Assembly: GCF_020171345.1 (NCBI RefSeq)
Contig: NZ_JAIUZM010000004.1
Location: 1 to 64,000, forward strand
Origin: Microbulbifer agarilyticus
GTDB lineage: Bacteria > Pseudomonadota > Gammaproteobacteria > Pseudomonadales > Cellvibrionaceae
Direction: 5' to 3'
Length of the DNA: 64,000 nt
How positions within the stretch are numbered: the stretch's first letter is position 1; each line of letters begins with the position of its first letter. Shown here piece after piece: positions 54,342-61,993 of this stretch. A model generated the notes under the pieces. The model saw nothing but the letters and a program-made list of their open reading frames with translations, had not been told where the DNA came from and made no database searches. A program made the translations under genes and the position numbers.

Positions 54342-55482
54342 GCTGTTTTCATCCAGGTTATTTGGGGGTGCTGTACTGGCCCTCATGCTTGCGGGGTGTG
54401 AGGCACCGCGTGAGCAGGTAACAGTACACGAACGTAACGCTGTTCCGGATAACCTGAGCGAGTGGCACCTGGTCGAGGCAATCGACGGTAAGTTGTCATT
54501 GAATGATCGGGTCGTGCCGTTTGACTTGAACACCGCACTATTCACCGACTATGCGCACAAGCTGCGCACCGTATGGATGCCAGAGGGCACCTCTGCGGTA
54601 TACGGCGAAGCGGAATTCGACTATCCGGTAGGTACCATCATCAGCAAAACCTTCTACTACCCTCGGGGTGAAGGCGGCGCGGTGATCCGTACCGACGATC
54701 ACAGCAATGACTTTGCCGGCTCCGGTCTTGACCTGTCCAAGGTGAAACTCGTCGAGACCCGCGTGCTGGTTAAGCGCGCGGACGGTTGGCAGGCACTGCC
54801 CTACGTATGGAACGAAGCGCAGACCGATGCCGTACTCGAGATTGCCGGCGATGCCACGCGTATGCAGCTGGTCAGTGAGGACGGTAGTCAGGAAGCCTTT
54901 ACCTATGTGGTGCCGGATGCAAACCAGTGTGCGGGTTGCCATGCGGACAACCACGCCAAAAAAGCGGTACGTCCGATTGGTCCCCGTGCTCGCCACCTGA
55001 ACAAGGATTACGAGTATCGCGAAAGCCCGATTCAGGACGGTGCGCAGAACCAGCTGGTGTACTGGCAGCAAATGGGCTTCCTCACCGGTTTGCCTGAGCT
55101 GGCGGCAGTGCCGCGCAATGTGAACTTCAAAGAGGAAACGGCCTCTCTGGAAGAGCGTGCGCGCTCTTACCTGGATATCAACTGCGGCCACTGTCATAAC
55201 CCCTCCGGCCCGGCGGATACTTCTGGTTTGATGCTCAATATTGCCGAGCACGATATGCGCCGTCTGGGTGTGTGTAAGCCGCCGGTCGCGGCGGGTACCG
55301 GTTCCGGTGATCGTCTGTTCGCGATTGTCCCCGGTAGCCCAGACGACTCCATCCTCAACTTCCGCGTGGAGTCCACCGATCCTGGTGCGATGATGCCGGA
55401 ACTGGGGCGCAGTCTGGTCCACGAAGAAGGTACCGCGCTGTTGCAAGAGTGGATAGCATCTATGCCCGGTAACTGCAGTTAA
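54334..55482 (+). CDS. Diheme c-type cytochrome lipoprotein (SO2930-like family)
   Basis: 382 residues with a lipobox LMLAGC (Cys22). Two heme c sites are present: CAGCH at 199-203 and CGHCH at 284-288. The N-terminal domain (about 30-190) is beta-rich (FDLNTALFTDYAHKLRTVWM, EFDYPVGTIISKTFYYPRGE) and is characteristic of the conserved family usually coupled to a beta-helix partner. The likely place is the outer face of the periplasm, as an electron carrier. Translation is coupled to the preceding gene by overlap. Confidence 0.88.
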   Translation: MRKLFSSRLFGGAVLALMLAGCEAPREQVTVHERNAVPDNLSEWHLVEAIDGKLSLNDRVVPFDLNTALFTDYAHKLRTVWMPEGTSAVYGEAEFDYPVGTIISKTFYYPRGEGGAVIRTDDHSNDFAGSGLDLSKVKLVETRVLVKRADGWQALPYVWNEAQTDAVLEIAGDATRMQLVSEDGSQEAFTYVVPDANQCAGCHADNHAKKAVRPIGPRARHLNKDYEYRESPIQDGAQNQLVYWQQMGFLTGLPELAAVPRNVNFKEETASLEERARSYLDINCGHCHNPSGPADTSGLMLNIAEHDMRRLGVCKPPVAAGTGSGDRLFAIVPGSPDDSILNFRVESTDPGAMMPELGRSLVHEEGTALLQEWIASMPGNCS

Positions 55483-55508
55483 TTGTCGAATTAGCTAAGC
55501 AGAGAATG

Positions 55509-55545
55509 AAAAAAGGCGACGGTGGAAACCGTCGCCTTTTTAATT
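55509..55545. terminator. Terminator between convergent genes
   Basis: A perfect 13-bp stem (AAAAGGCGACGGT / ACCGTCGCCTTTT) with a GGAA loop, with A and T tracts on either side. It ends the cytochrome transcript and can also end the transglycosylase transcript from the other side. Confidence 0.93.
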
Positions 55546-55570
55546 TGTACTCGAGAGACTGTGCGAAAAC

Positions 55571-58009
55571 TTAGGGTCTGCCTGCACTCGCGATAGCGTG
55601 TGGCCGTGCACCAATCCATTGTCTGAATTGCGGATACAGCGTGTCGAGCAACTGCCCGGTCTCCTGTTCCTGCTTGCGCCGCTCGTAGTCCTCAAGTAGA
55701 GCGACGTAGGTGCGAAAGCGCGACTGGATTTTGCGCACATAGTCAAAGGGCTCCTTGCCCCGCGCATAGCCATAGCGTGCCTTCTCATAGTATTTCTTTT
55801 CCGACAGCAACAGCATGGCGTTTTCCACATTGTCGAACCAGACGTTACGGTTCCAGCCTTTTTCTTCCGCGAGGTCCTGTGCATCATACACATGGCCGAG
55901 GCCGGCGTTGTAGGAGGCCAGGGTAAACCACATCATATTTTCGGGGCTGATGCCTTTGTCTTCGAACTTGCGGTGCAGCCATTCCAGATACTTCAGGCCG
56001 GCGCGCACACTGGTTTCCGGATCGAACAGGTTTTTCTCACCCACCTGTTTGCCGGTGTCGGGCATTACCTGCATCAGGCCGCGTGCGCCCACCCAGGATT
56101 TTGCCTTGGGGTTGAAGGTGCTCTCCTGGAACATCTGTGCGACGATCAGGCGCCAGTCAAAATCGTATTCATCTGAATATTTTTTTACGAATTCATCGAA
56201 GGGCGAGATATTGCCCTCGGCGTTCAATTCGTTGATTTCGGGGCGCGTCCGTTTCGGTGAATCAAAGTATTTGTTGTAGAGTATGGCGATTTTCTTCTGG
56301 GTGCCCTTTTTATCGAAGAACTTTTCAATAGCTTTGAGTAAATCAGGATTGCTCTCTCGTACCATCCACGCATACACGTTGTCATCAATATGCAGGTCGA
56401 TCAGAGCGTCGATATTTGTTCGCCAACTGTGTTCAAGCTTGACCGATACGTCGTCGGCAATGGCAAGGTCATACTCACCATCGGCGACCTTATCGATAAT
56501 TTGCTGGATGTTGAGCTCCTCTGGGGCGAGCTCAATTTTAACCCCCGGCACTTTTTTCTGCAGTTCCAGTGCGACGTCATAATGGTTCGCCGACTTCCGC
56601 ACATGGATGGTTCTTCCGTCGAGCTCTTCGATGCTATCGATTTTGTCGTCGTCCTGTCCTACCACAACAACCCTTTCTTTCATGTAGGGGCGGCCGAAGT
56701 CCATGCCACTGTTGTCGCGGCGCTCCGTGACCGAAAGCAGACTCGCCGCAATATCTGCCTTACCATCCTTCAGCATGGTGAGAAGACCTGCATGTGTGGG
56801 CGCGACGACGATCTCCAGGCGCAGATTTTCTTTTTCGGCAAAATCTTTTGCGAGTTCAAATTCGAAGCCCAGAATGCGACCCTTCCACATGTAATAGGTG
56901 CCGGGGTGGTTGCGCGTCACCACACGTATGTAACCGCGCTTCCTGATTTCATCGAGATCGCTAACCGAGCGTGTCACCAAGCGGGTGAGCATACTGTCGC
57001 GTACGAATTTATTGATGGACTCCAGTAACTTGGGCGAATCTTTGCGCACCGCCCAGGCCAGTTGAAATTCTTTTGGGAGGGTGTAGTTGGCTTTAACGTT
57101 GTCCTTGAACTGGGTGACTAAATCGAAGGTCTGCTGCTCGACGATGGTGAAGTCGAGGTTTTCTTCGGCTACGTCAACCATCAACTCGACATAGTTCTCC
57201 TCTACTACCTCGAGTTTTAATTCTGGATTGTTTTCGATAAGTTTTTTGGCTGCAGTTTCGAACACTGTGCCCTTGGTCACCTTTATCGTCTTGCCCGCGA
57301 ACAACTTGCTATTGTCTCCGCCTTTCTTGAATTCCGGAACATCACTTCGTGATACCAGTGTTAGCTGGGTGTCCGCAGTGGGGGTAGAGAAGTCGACGAT
57401 CTCTTTGCGCGCGTCAGTGATGACCATGTTGTTGGCGATGATGTCGCCCTTGCCGCTATTTAGCAGCGGCATCAGTTGATCGAAGTTCTCCGCATAGAGA
57501 ACCACAGGTTCCAGCCCCAGCGTGCGCGCAAACCGTTTCGCTTCCTCAAGTTCAATATCTTGCTGTGTGGCTTCGCGATGGAGGGTGTCCAGGTTGGAAA
57601 TGTCGACCAGAATACGCAGTATTCCGCGCTCCTTGATCGCATCAAGGTCACCGGCTTCTTCATAATTCTTGTAGGCGTTAATCGGGTATTCGCCGGAGGT
57701 TTCCGGGCGCCATTTCGCTTCCGGACGCAGGTCGCCTTTCTTAGCAGGTATCAGCGGCTCTTGAGTGTCATCTGCCTGTTGTTCTGACGGGCCTGCTGTA
57801 TCGGCGTCGGCCAGGTTTTTTTCTGTGCTTTCAAGCTGTTCCGCCGGCGCGGCGCTTTCCTTATCCGTCTTGTCCGCGGCGTCATCTGGCGGCTCCTGAC
57901 GACTGCAGCCCAGCGTCAGCACTATCAACAAGGTGGCAAAACAGAAAGTTACCGCAAGACGCGGGAAACACTTGCTCGGGGCGCAGGCAGACAGCAGTTC
58001 CATGACCAT
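55571..58009 (-). CDS. MltF-like lytic transglycosylase lipoprotein with two solute-binding domains
   Basis: 812 residues. The lipobox is VLTLGC (about residue 35). Then come an acidic linker, two family-3 solute-binding domains (about 115-340, opening with LDAIKERGILRILVDIS, and about 345-590, opening with LDEIRKRGYIRVVTRNHPGT) and an SLT transglycosylase domain (about 610-750) with catalytic Glu629 in AQMFQESTFNPKAKSW and GARGLMQVMPDTGKQVG. E. coli MltF has one such binding domain. It cleaves peptidoglycan to anhydromuropeptides; the binding domains probably regulate it by sensing a ligand such as muropeptides or amino acids. Confidence 0.92.
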   Translation of the reverse strand: MVMELLSACAPSKCFPRLAVTFCFATLLIVLTLGCSRQEPPDDAADKTDKESAAPAEQLESTEKNLADADTAGPSEQQADDTQEPLIPAKKGDLRPEAKWRPETSGEYPINAYKNYEEAGDLDAIKERGILRILVDISNLDTLHREATQQDIELEEAKRFARTLGLEPVVLYAENFDQLMPLLNSGKGDIIANNMVITDARKEIVDFSTPTADTQLTLVSRSDVPEFKKGGDNSKLFAGKTIKVTKGTVFETAAKKLIENNPELKLEVVEENYVELMVDVAEENLDFTIVEQQTFDLVTQFKDNVKANYTLPKEFQLAWAVRKDSPKLLESINKFVRDSMLTRLVTRSVSDLDEIRKRGYIRVVTRNHPGTYYMWKGRILGFEFELAKDFAEKENLRLEIVVAPTHAGLLTMLKDGKADIAASLLSVTERRDNSGMDFGRPYMKERVVVVGQDDDKIDSIEELDGRTIHVRKSANHYDVALELQKKVPGVKIELAPEELNIQQIIDKVADGEYDLAIADDVSVKLEHSWRTNIDALIDLHIDDNVYAWMVRESNPDLLKAIEKFFDKKGTQKKIAILYNKYFDSPKRTRPEINELNAEGNISPFDEFVKKYSDEYDFDWRLIVAQMFQESTFNPKAKSWVGARGLMQVMPDTGKQVGEKNLFDPETSVRAGLKYLEWLHRKFEDKGISPENMMWFTLASYNAGLGHVYDAQDLAEEKGWNRNVWFDNVENAMLLLSEKKYYEKARYGYARGKEPFDYVRKIQSRFRTYVALLEDYERRKQEQETGQLLDTLYPQFRQWIGARPHAIASAGRP

Positions 58010-58212
58010 GCTTCTAACACTTCCAATGACGTCTTTGTCAGTCTAGCTCGTCACTCGAGGTGCGGTTTGGATGGCGGCTAAATTGATGACTGCGGAATAT
58101 GTGGAGCGGGTCTGGGTGGTGGACTTGAGCGGCGGGCTAGGAAAGCAGCCGGTATTTAAGAGGAGGGCCGGCAGGTGACCGGGGTCGCCTGCCGGTAGCA
58201 GAGAGATTGCAC

Positions 58213-58932
58213 CTACGCGAATTGTGGGCGTGCTGTCTGAACGGCCGGTGCGACGGCTTGCGCCGGAATAAGCCGCTTTACCATTAAGGAGACTGCCCGT
58301 TCGAGCAGCGGCGAGTCCACCGCGATTGCGCCATTCAAAATCTGAAATTCCAGGTTCAGGATGGTGCCATAAACAATCTGGGCGGCGGCCAATGGGTCGG
58401 CCAGTTGCAGCAGTTCAAAGAATTCCACAATCAGATTTTCAATGGACTGACTGGCCATTCTTACTGCGCGAGTCAGTTGCGGATTGCGCAGCGCTTCATT
58501 TTTAAAGGCGAGCTCGATGATACGGTTGTCGCGACTGGCTACCTGCGTGCGAATATGGGCCAATACATAGCGGGTCAGCTGTTGTGTCAATTGCCGGCGG
58601 CCTTCCGGCGAGTGAAGTTGCTCTTTGGGAAGTTGACGAACCGCGGCGAAGCTCTCCGCCTGGAGAGAGCGTGTTTCGTCGATATTTTTTTCGACGAAAT
58701 AAGTAAATGCGTCGCTGATAAGGTCGTTCAGGTCTTTGAAGTAATAGGTGGTTGCGGCGAGGGGGACATCTGCCTCTTTGGCGACAGCGCGGTGGCGAAT
58801 TCCGCGAATACCTTCTTTCACGATAAGGCGTAGGGTGCCTTCCAAAATTGCTTTTCGGCGTTGACGGCTATCGGCGCGCTGTGCGCGACGACCTTGGTAA
58901 ACCAGTTCAGACTTTCCGTTGTCTAAAGTCAT
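58213..58932 (-). CDS. TetR family transcriptional regulator
   Basis: 239 residues. The N-terminal helix-turn-helix spans about 22-70: RRKAILEGTLRLIVKEGIRG, then IRHRAVAKEADVPLAATTYY and FKDLNDLISDAFTYF, the usual TetR layout. The rest is a helical ligand-binding domain. AGGAAG precedes the ATG. The neighbours give no clear target; the AT-rich region upstream may hold its own operator. Confidence 0.92.
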   Translation of the reverse strand: MTLDNGKSELVYQGRRAQRADSRQRRKAILEGTLRLIVKEGIRGIRHRAVAKEADVPLAATTYYFKDLNDLISDAFTYFVEKNIDETRSLQAESFAAVRQLPKEQLHSPEGRRQLTQQLTRYVLAHIRTQVASRDNRIIELAFKNEALRNPQLTRAVRMASQSIENLIVEFFELLQLADPLAAAQIVYGTILNLEFQILNGAIAVDSPLLERAVSLMVKRLIPAQAVAPAVQTARPQFA

Positions 58933-59251
58933 GGTTGCGAGACTTCCTTTGCAATGGGCGGCAAAAAGCTATTGGAAATCAGGTAATGCTTGATCCAGAT
59001 GAAAATAGCGTGATTAATTGAAAGTGGGCTGCGTTGCCTGTTCACTGTCATTGGTCCCGGTCTGATTCGGTCTTATTGTTGTTTATGTTGAGAGTCTAAC
59101 GAAAAGTGCTTCGTTGAATCTACGAGTAGGTTTGACTAGTCAGACGCATTCTGGACGTGGGCGCTATTTTATCCATGTATTCCCGCTTGGCTAGCCGGGA
59201 ATTACGGTTTGTGAGAAAAATCCCATTACGGTCACTTACAAGCAGTGTTTG

Positions 59252-59290
59252 TTGAATGATGCTTCGGAATGTATTGAAGGATGCTTCGGA
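59252..59290. repeat. Tandem direct repeat with 22-base period
   Basis: TTGAANGATGCTTCGGA occurs at 59252-59268 and again at 59274-59290. The two copies differ at one position. The 22-base period is close to two turns of the helix, so a protein could bind both copies on the same face. It lies about 320 bases upstream of the TetR gene. Confidence 0.55.
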
Positions 59291-59399
59291 TAATTGAATA
59301 AAAGTACTCTGAGCAGTTTATTCGTGTGGCTGAAATTGGTCGGGGCTGTTTGGTGTGATTGGTGGATGCAATAGCAGGCTTTCACCTGAAAAAGCGTAA

Positions 59400-59432
59400 A
59401 TAAAAAAGCCGGCAGTATGCCAGCTTTTTTCG
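59400..59432 (-). terminator. Terminator of the rsx operon
   Basis: A stem with one C-A mismatch (AAGCCGGCA / TGCCAGCTT, loop gta) has A and T tracts on both sides, about 75 bases after the rsxE stop codon on the minus strand. Confidence 0.8.
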
Positions 59433-59507
59433 TTGTGCTTCCGAGAGGGAATTTCTTATTTATCGAAAAACGATTTTTGCTTCATAAAGATATTTTCACG
59501 AAGTTTC

Positions 59508-60221
59508 TTAGGAAATCTTTCCTGTAGTGCGTACTCGCTTGCTACCGGTGACAATGCTGGTGTTCGCCTTTTGACGGCGCTCAATGTTCGCGTCGATGGC
59601 ATTTTTGGCTGCGATCAGCAGGCCAGTAACCAGAAAGGCCCCGGGAGGGAGTACCGCTACCAGGAAGCCGGAGTAGTCCTGTCCCAGCACTGGCAAGGTC
59701 CAGTTTGCTGCCATGGGGCCAAGCAGTAAGTCCATATCGCTAAATAGGGTGCCCTGACCGATAATTTCCCGCACCGCGCCAATGACAATCAGTACCGCGC
59801 TGAACCCGAGTCCCATCATCAGACCATCCACCAGAGAGGGCAGTACCGGGTTTTTACTGGCAAAGGCATCGGCGCGGCCGAGGATCGCACAGTTGGTCAC
59901 AATCAATGGAATAAAAATACCGAGGACCAGATACAGCTCGTAGGTGAATGCCTTCATCAGCAGTTCGGCACAGGTTACGAAGGTGGCAATAATCATGACC
60001 GACGCGGGCAGGCGCACCGTTTCCGGCATTTGATGCCGCACCAGCGATACTGCGAGGTTGGAGCAGGCCAGTACCGCGGTCGTGGCGAGCCCGAGGCCGA
60101 TGGCATTAACCACGGATCCGGTTACGGCCAGCAGTGGGCACAGGCCCAGTAGCTGGACTAGCGCGGGGTTATTTTTCCACAAGCCGTTGTGGGAAATTTC
60201 CGAATAGTCTGAGGTGGCCAT
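59508..60221 (-). CDS. rsxE: Electron transport complex subunit RsxE (RnfE)
   Basis: 237 residues with six hydrophobic helices. [20 protein letters not shown] and [20 protein letters not shown] are the family start; [20 protein letters not shown] carries the conserved CAILGRAEAFA-type block. It is an integral subunit of the Rnf/Rsx complex, which couples electron flow between ferredoxin and NAD to ion movement and can reduce SoxR. The start overlaps the stop of rsxG (TGATG). Confidence 0.95.
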   Translation of the reverse strand: MATSDYSEISHNGLWKNNPALVQLLGLCPLLAVTGSVVNAIGLGLATTAVLACSNLAVSLVRHQMPETVRLPASVMIIATFVTCAELLMKAFTYELYLVLGIFIPLIVTNCAILGRADAFASKNPVLPSLVDGLMMGLGFSAVLIVIGAVREIIGQGTLFSDMDLLLGPMAANWTLPVLGQDYSGFLVAVLPPGAFLVTGLLIAAKNAIDANIERRQKANTSIVTGSKRVRTTGKIS

Positions 60222-60916
60222 CAGTTCTGTTCCCCCTTGGTTGGCTCTGGGCTGTTTTCCGGCTGTTTGACCTCAACTGCACGCTTGGAGACCGGCGCAC
60301 TGAAAATGGCCTGCTGGTGCTCGGCGACGAAGTCCAGAACCGTGCGCACCTGATTCACCACTGCCCGCGGTGTGATGGTGGCACCGGTAAACTGGTCAAA
60401 GGCACCGCCGTCTTTCTCGACCTTCCACATGTCGCGGCCCGGGTCGTCCAGAGACCGGCCGCTGAACGCCAGAATCCAATCGCTCTTTTTGACTTCCACC
60501 TTGTCGCCGAGGCCTGGTGTTTCCGCATGGTTGGTGACGCGTACGCCGGCAATGGTGCCATCGCGGTTGACCCCAACCAGCATTTGAATCGGTCCGGAAT
60601 AACCGTCCGGGGCGACGGTGGGGATAATGACGGCATCGATGGTGCCGTCGGGTTCCCGTGCGAGGTTAATGTCCCCGCCCTCTCTCAGTCCCAGCATCGC
60701 CCAGTACTGCTTGGGGATCGGGTAGGTATCCACCAGCATATCGTTGCTGTGGCGCTCGATGGGGATGATCTCAAGCAGGGCTTTGGCGGATGCCTCGCGG
60801 ATGGCTCGCTCGATGGGCTCTTTGGTGGTGATCTGGGTGATTGCCAGGGTACCGGCGGTAGCCAGCGCGAACAGCGCCAGGATGGCCGCATTTTTACCGA
60901 TGGAGCGCTTCAGCAT
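60221..60916 (-). CDS. rsxG: Electron transport complex subunit RsxG (RnfG)
   Basis: 231 residues with one N-terminal anchor helix (about 10-27) and a periplasmic FMN-binding domain. The covalent flavin attachment site is the Thr in [12 protein letters not shown] (S/T-GAT-type motif). [20 protein letters not shown] and [17 protein letters not shown] are typical. The start overlaps the end of rsxD (TAATG), and a C-terminal tail of about 20 residues is charged. Confidence 0.95.
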   Translation of the reverse strand: MLKRSIGKNAAILALFALATAGTLAITQITTKEPIERAIREASAKALLEIIPIERHSNDMLVDTYPIPKQYWAMLGLREGGDINLAREPDGTIDAVIIPTVAPDGYSGPIQMLVGVNRDGTIAGVRVTNHAETPGLGDKVEVKKSDWILAFSGRSLDDPGRDMWKVEKDGGAFDQFTGATITPRAVVNQVRTVLDFVAEHQQAIFSAPVSKRAVEVKQPENSPEPTKGEQN

Positions 60917-61968
60917 TACTGTTCCTCCAGGTCGGTGGCTTTGCGTGCGGCTTTGTGGCCATAGGTGCGCGGCAGGGTGTAGTTGTCGATAAACGGCGCG
61001 GCAAAGTTCATCAGCAGTACCGCAAAGGCGACCGCGTCCGGGTAAGCCCCCCAGGCACGGATCACAAACACCAGGATGCCGACACCGGCGCCAAAGATCA
61101 GGCGGCCCTTGTTGCTGGTACAGCCGCTCACCGGGTCGGTGATGATAAAGAAGGCGCCGAGCATGGTGGCACCGGAGAACAGGTGCAGCATGGGGGAGCC
61201 TTCGCTCAGGGAGCTGCCACCGTCGTAGAACACGATGGAGAGTGCGGTCAGGGTCACCAGCATGGCCACCGGCGCATGCCAGGTGATCAGGCGGCGGAAC
61301 AGCAGGAACAGGCCGCCCAGCAGGAAGCCGAAGTTCGCCATTTCCCAGCCGAGTCCCGCCACGCTGCCTTTGCTGAAGGCCGGTTCCATCTCGTACAGCT
61401 GCGCGAGGATGGTGGACTCGTTGTGGCGCACGATCTCCAGCGGCGTGGCGCGGGTGAAGCCGTCCACATTCATATTACCGAAGATCAGTGCAAAGGTTTC
61501 GCTCAGGTCCGGCGCACCCTGAATCAGTTCGGAAGCGCCGACCCAGCGGGTCATTTCCACCGGGAAGCTGATCAGCAGCACCACGTAGCCGACCATCGCC
61601 GGGTTGAACGGGTTGTAGCCCATGCCGCCGTAGAGTTGTTTGGCCAGCAGAATGGCGCTCACGCTGCCGATTACCGGCACCCACCAGGGGCAGTAGGGTG
61701 GCAGCGCGATACCCAGCAGCAGCGCGGTAACCAGTGCACTGTTGTCCTTCAGGTAAAAACCTACCGGTCGGTTGCGCAGCCGCATTACGGCAGCTTCGGT
61801 CAGCCAGGCGGCAGCGACACACAGGGCGATATTGAACAGCACGCCGGGGCCGAAATAGACCACCAGTGCCAGCACGCCGGGAATGGTGGCCGCGGCCACC
61901 TGGGCCATCACCTTCGAGGTGCTCTGGCCGGAGTGGGCGTGGGGAGATGTGATTCGCATCAGGGACAT
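60916..61968 (-). CDS. rsxD: Electron transport complex subunit RsxD (RnfD)
   Basis: 350 residues with about ten hydrophobic helices in the NqrB/RnfD pattern. PHAHSGQSTSKVMAQV is the family start, YNPFNPAMVGYVVLLISFP and a flavin-attachment SGATMLGAFFIITDP follow. The ATG at 61968 gives the normal length and family N-terminus; the frame runs 32 residues further upstream without sense. Confidence 0.95.
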   Translation of the reverse strand: MSLMRITSPHAHSGQSTSKVMAQVAAATIPGVLALVVYFGPGVLFNIALCVAAAWLTEAAVMRLRNRPVGFYLKDNSALVTALLLGIALPPYCPWWVPVIGSVSAILLAKQLYGGMGYNPFNPAMVGYVVLLISFPVEMTRWVGASELIQGAPDLSETFALIFGNMNVDGFTRATPLEIVRHNESTILAQLYEMEPAFSKGSVAGLGWEMANFGFLLGGLFLLFRRLITWHAPVAMLVTLTALSIVFYDGGSSLSEGSPMLHLFSGATMLGAFFIITDPVSGCTSNKGRLIFGAGVGILVFVIRAWGAYPDAVAFAVLLMNFAAPFIDNYTLPRTYGHKAARKATDLEEQ

Positions 61969-61993
61969 GGGAATTCTCGTATTGCGCCCGGCG

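Larger units (their letters stand above)
58933..59507. other. AT-rich intergenic region
   Basis: The 575 bases between the TetR gene and the end of the rsx genes hold a direct repeat and a terminator (both listed separately). No gene is supported on either strand. Confidence 0.4.

Noticed and set aside
53004-54545. A 513-codon minus-strand frame opposite the beta-helix gene
   Set aside because: The plus strand has a lipoprotein signal, ribosome-binding site and beta-helix repeats; the minus frame has none and spans two real genes.
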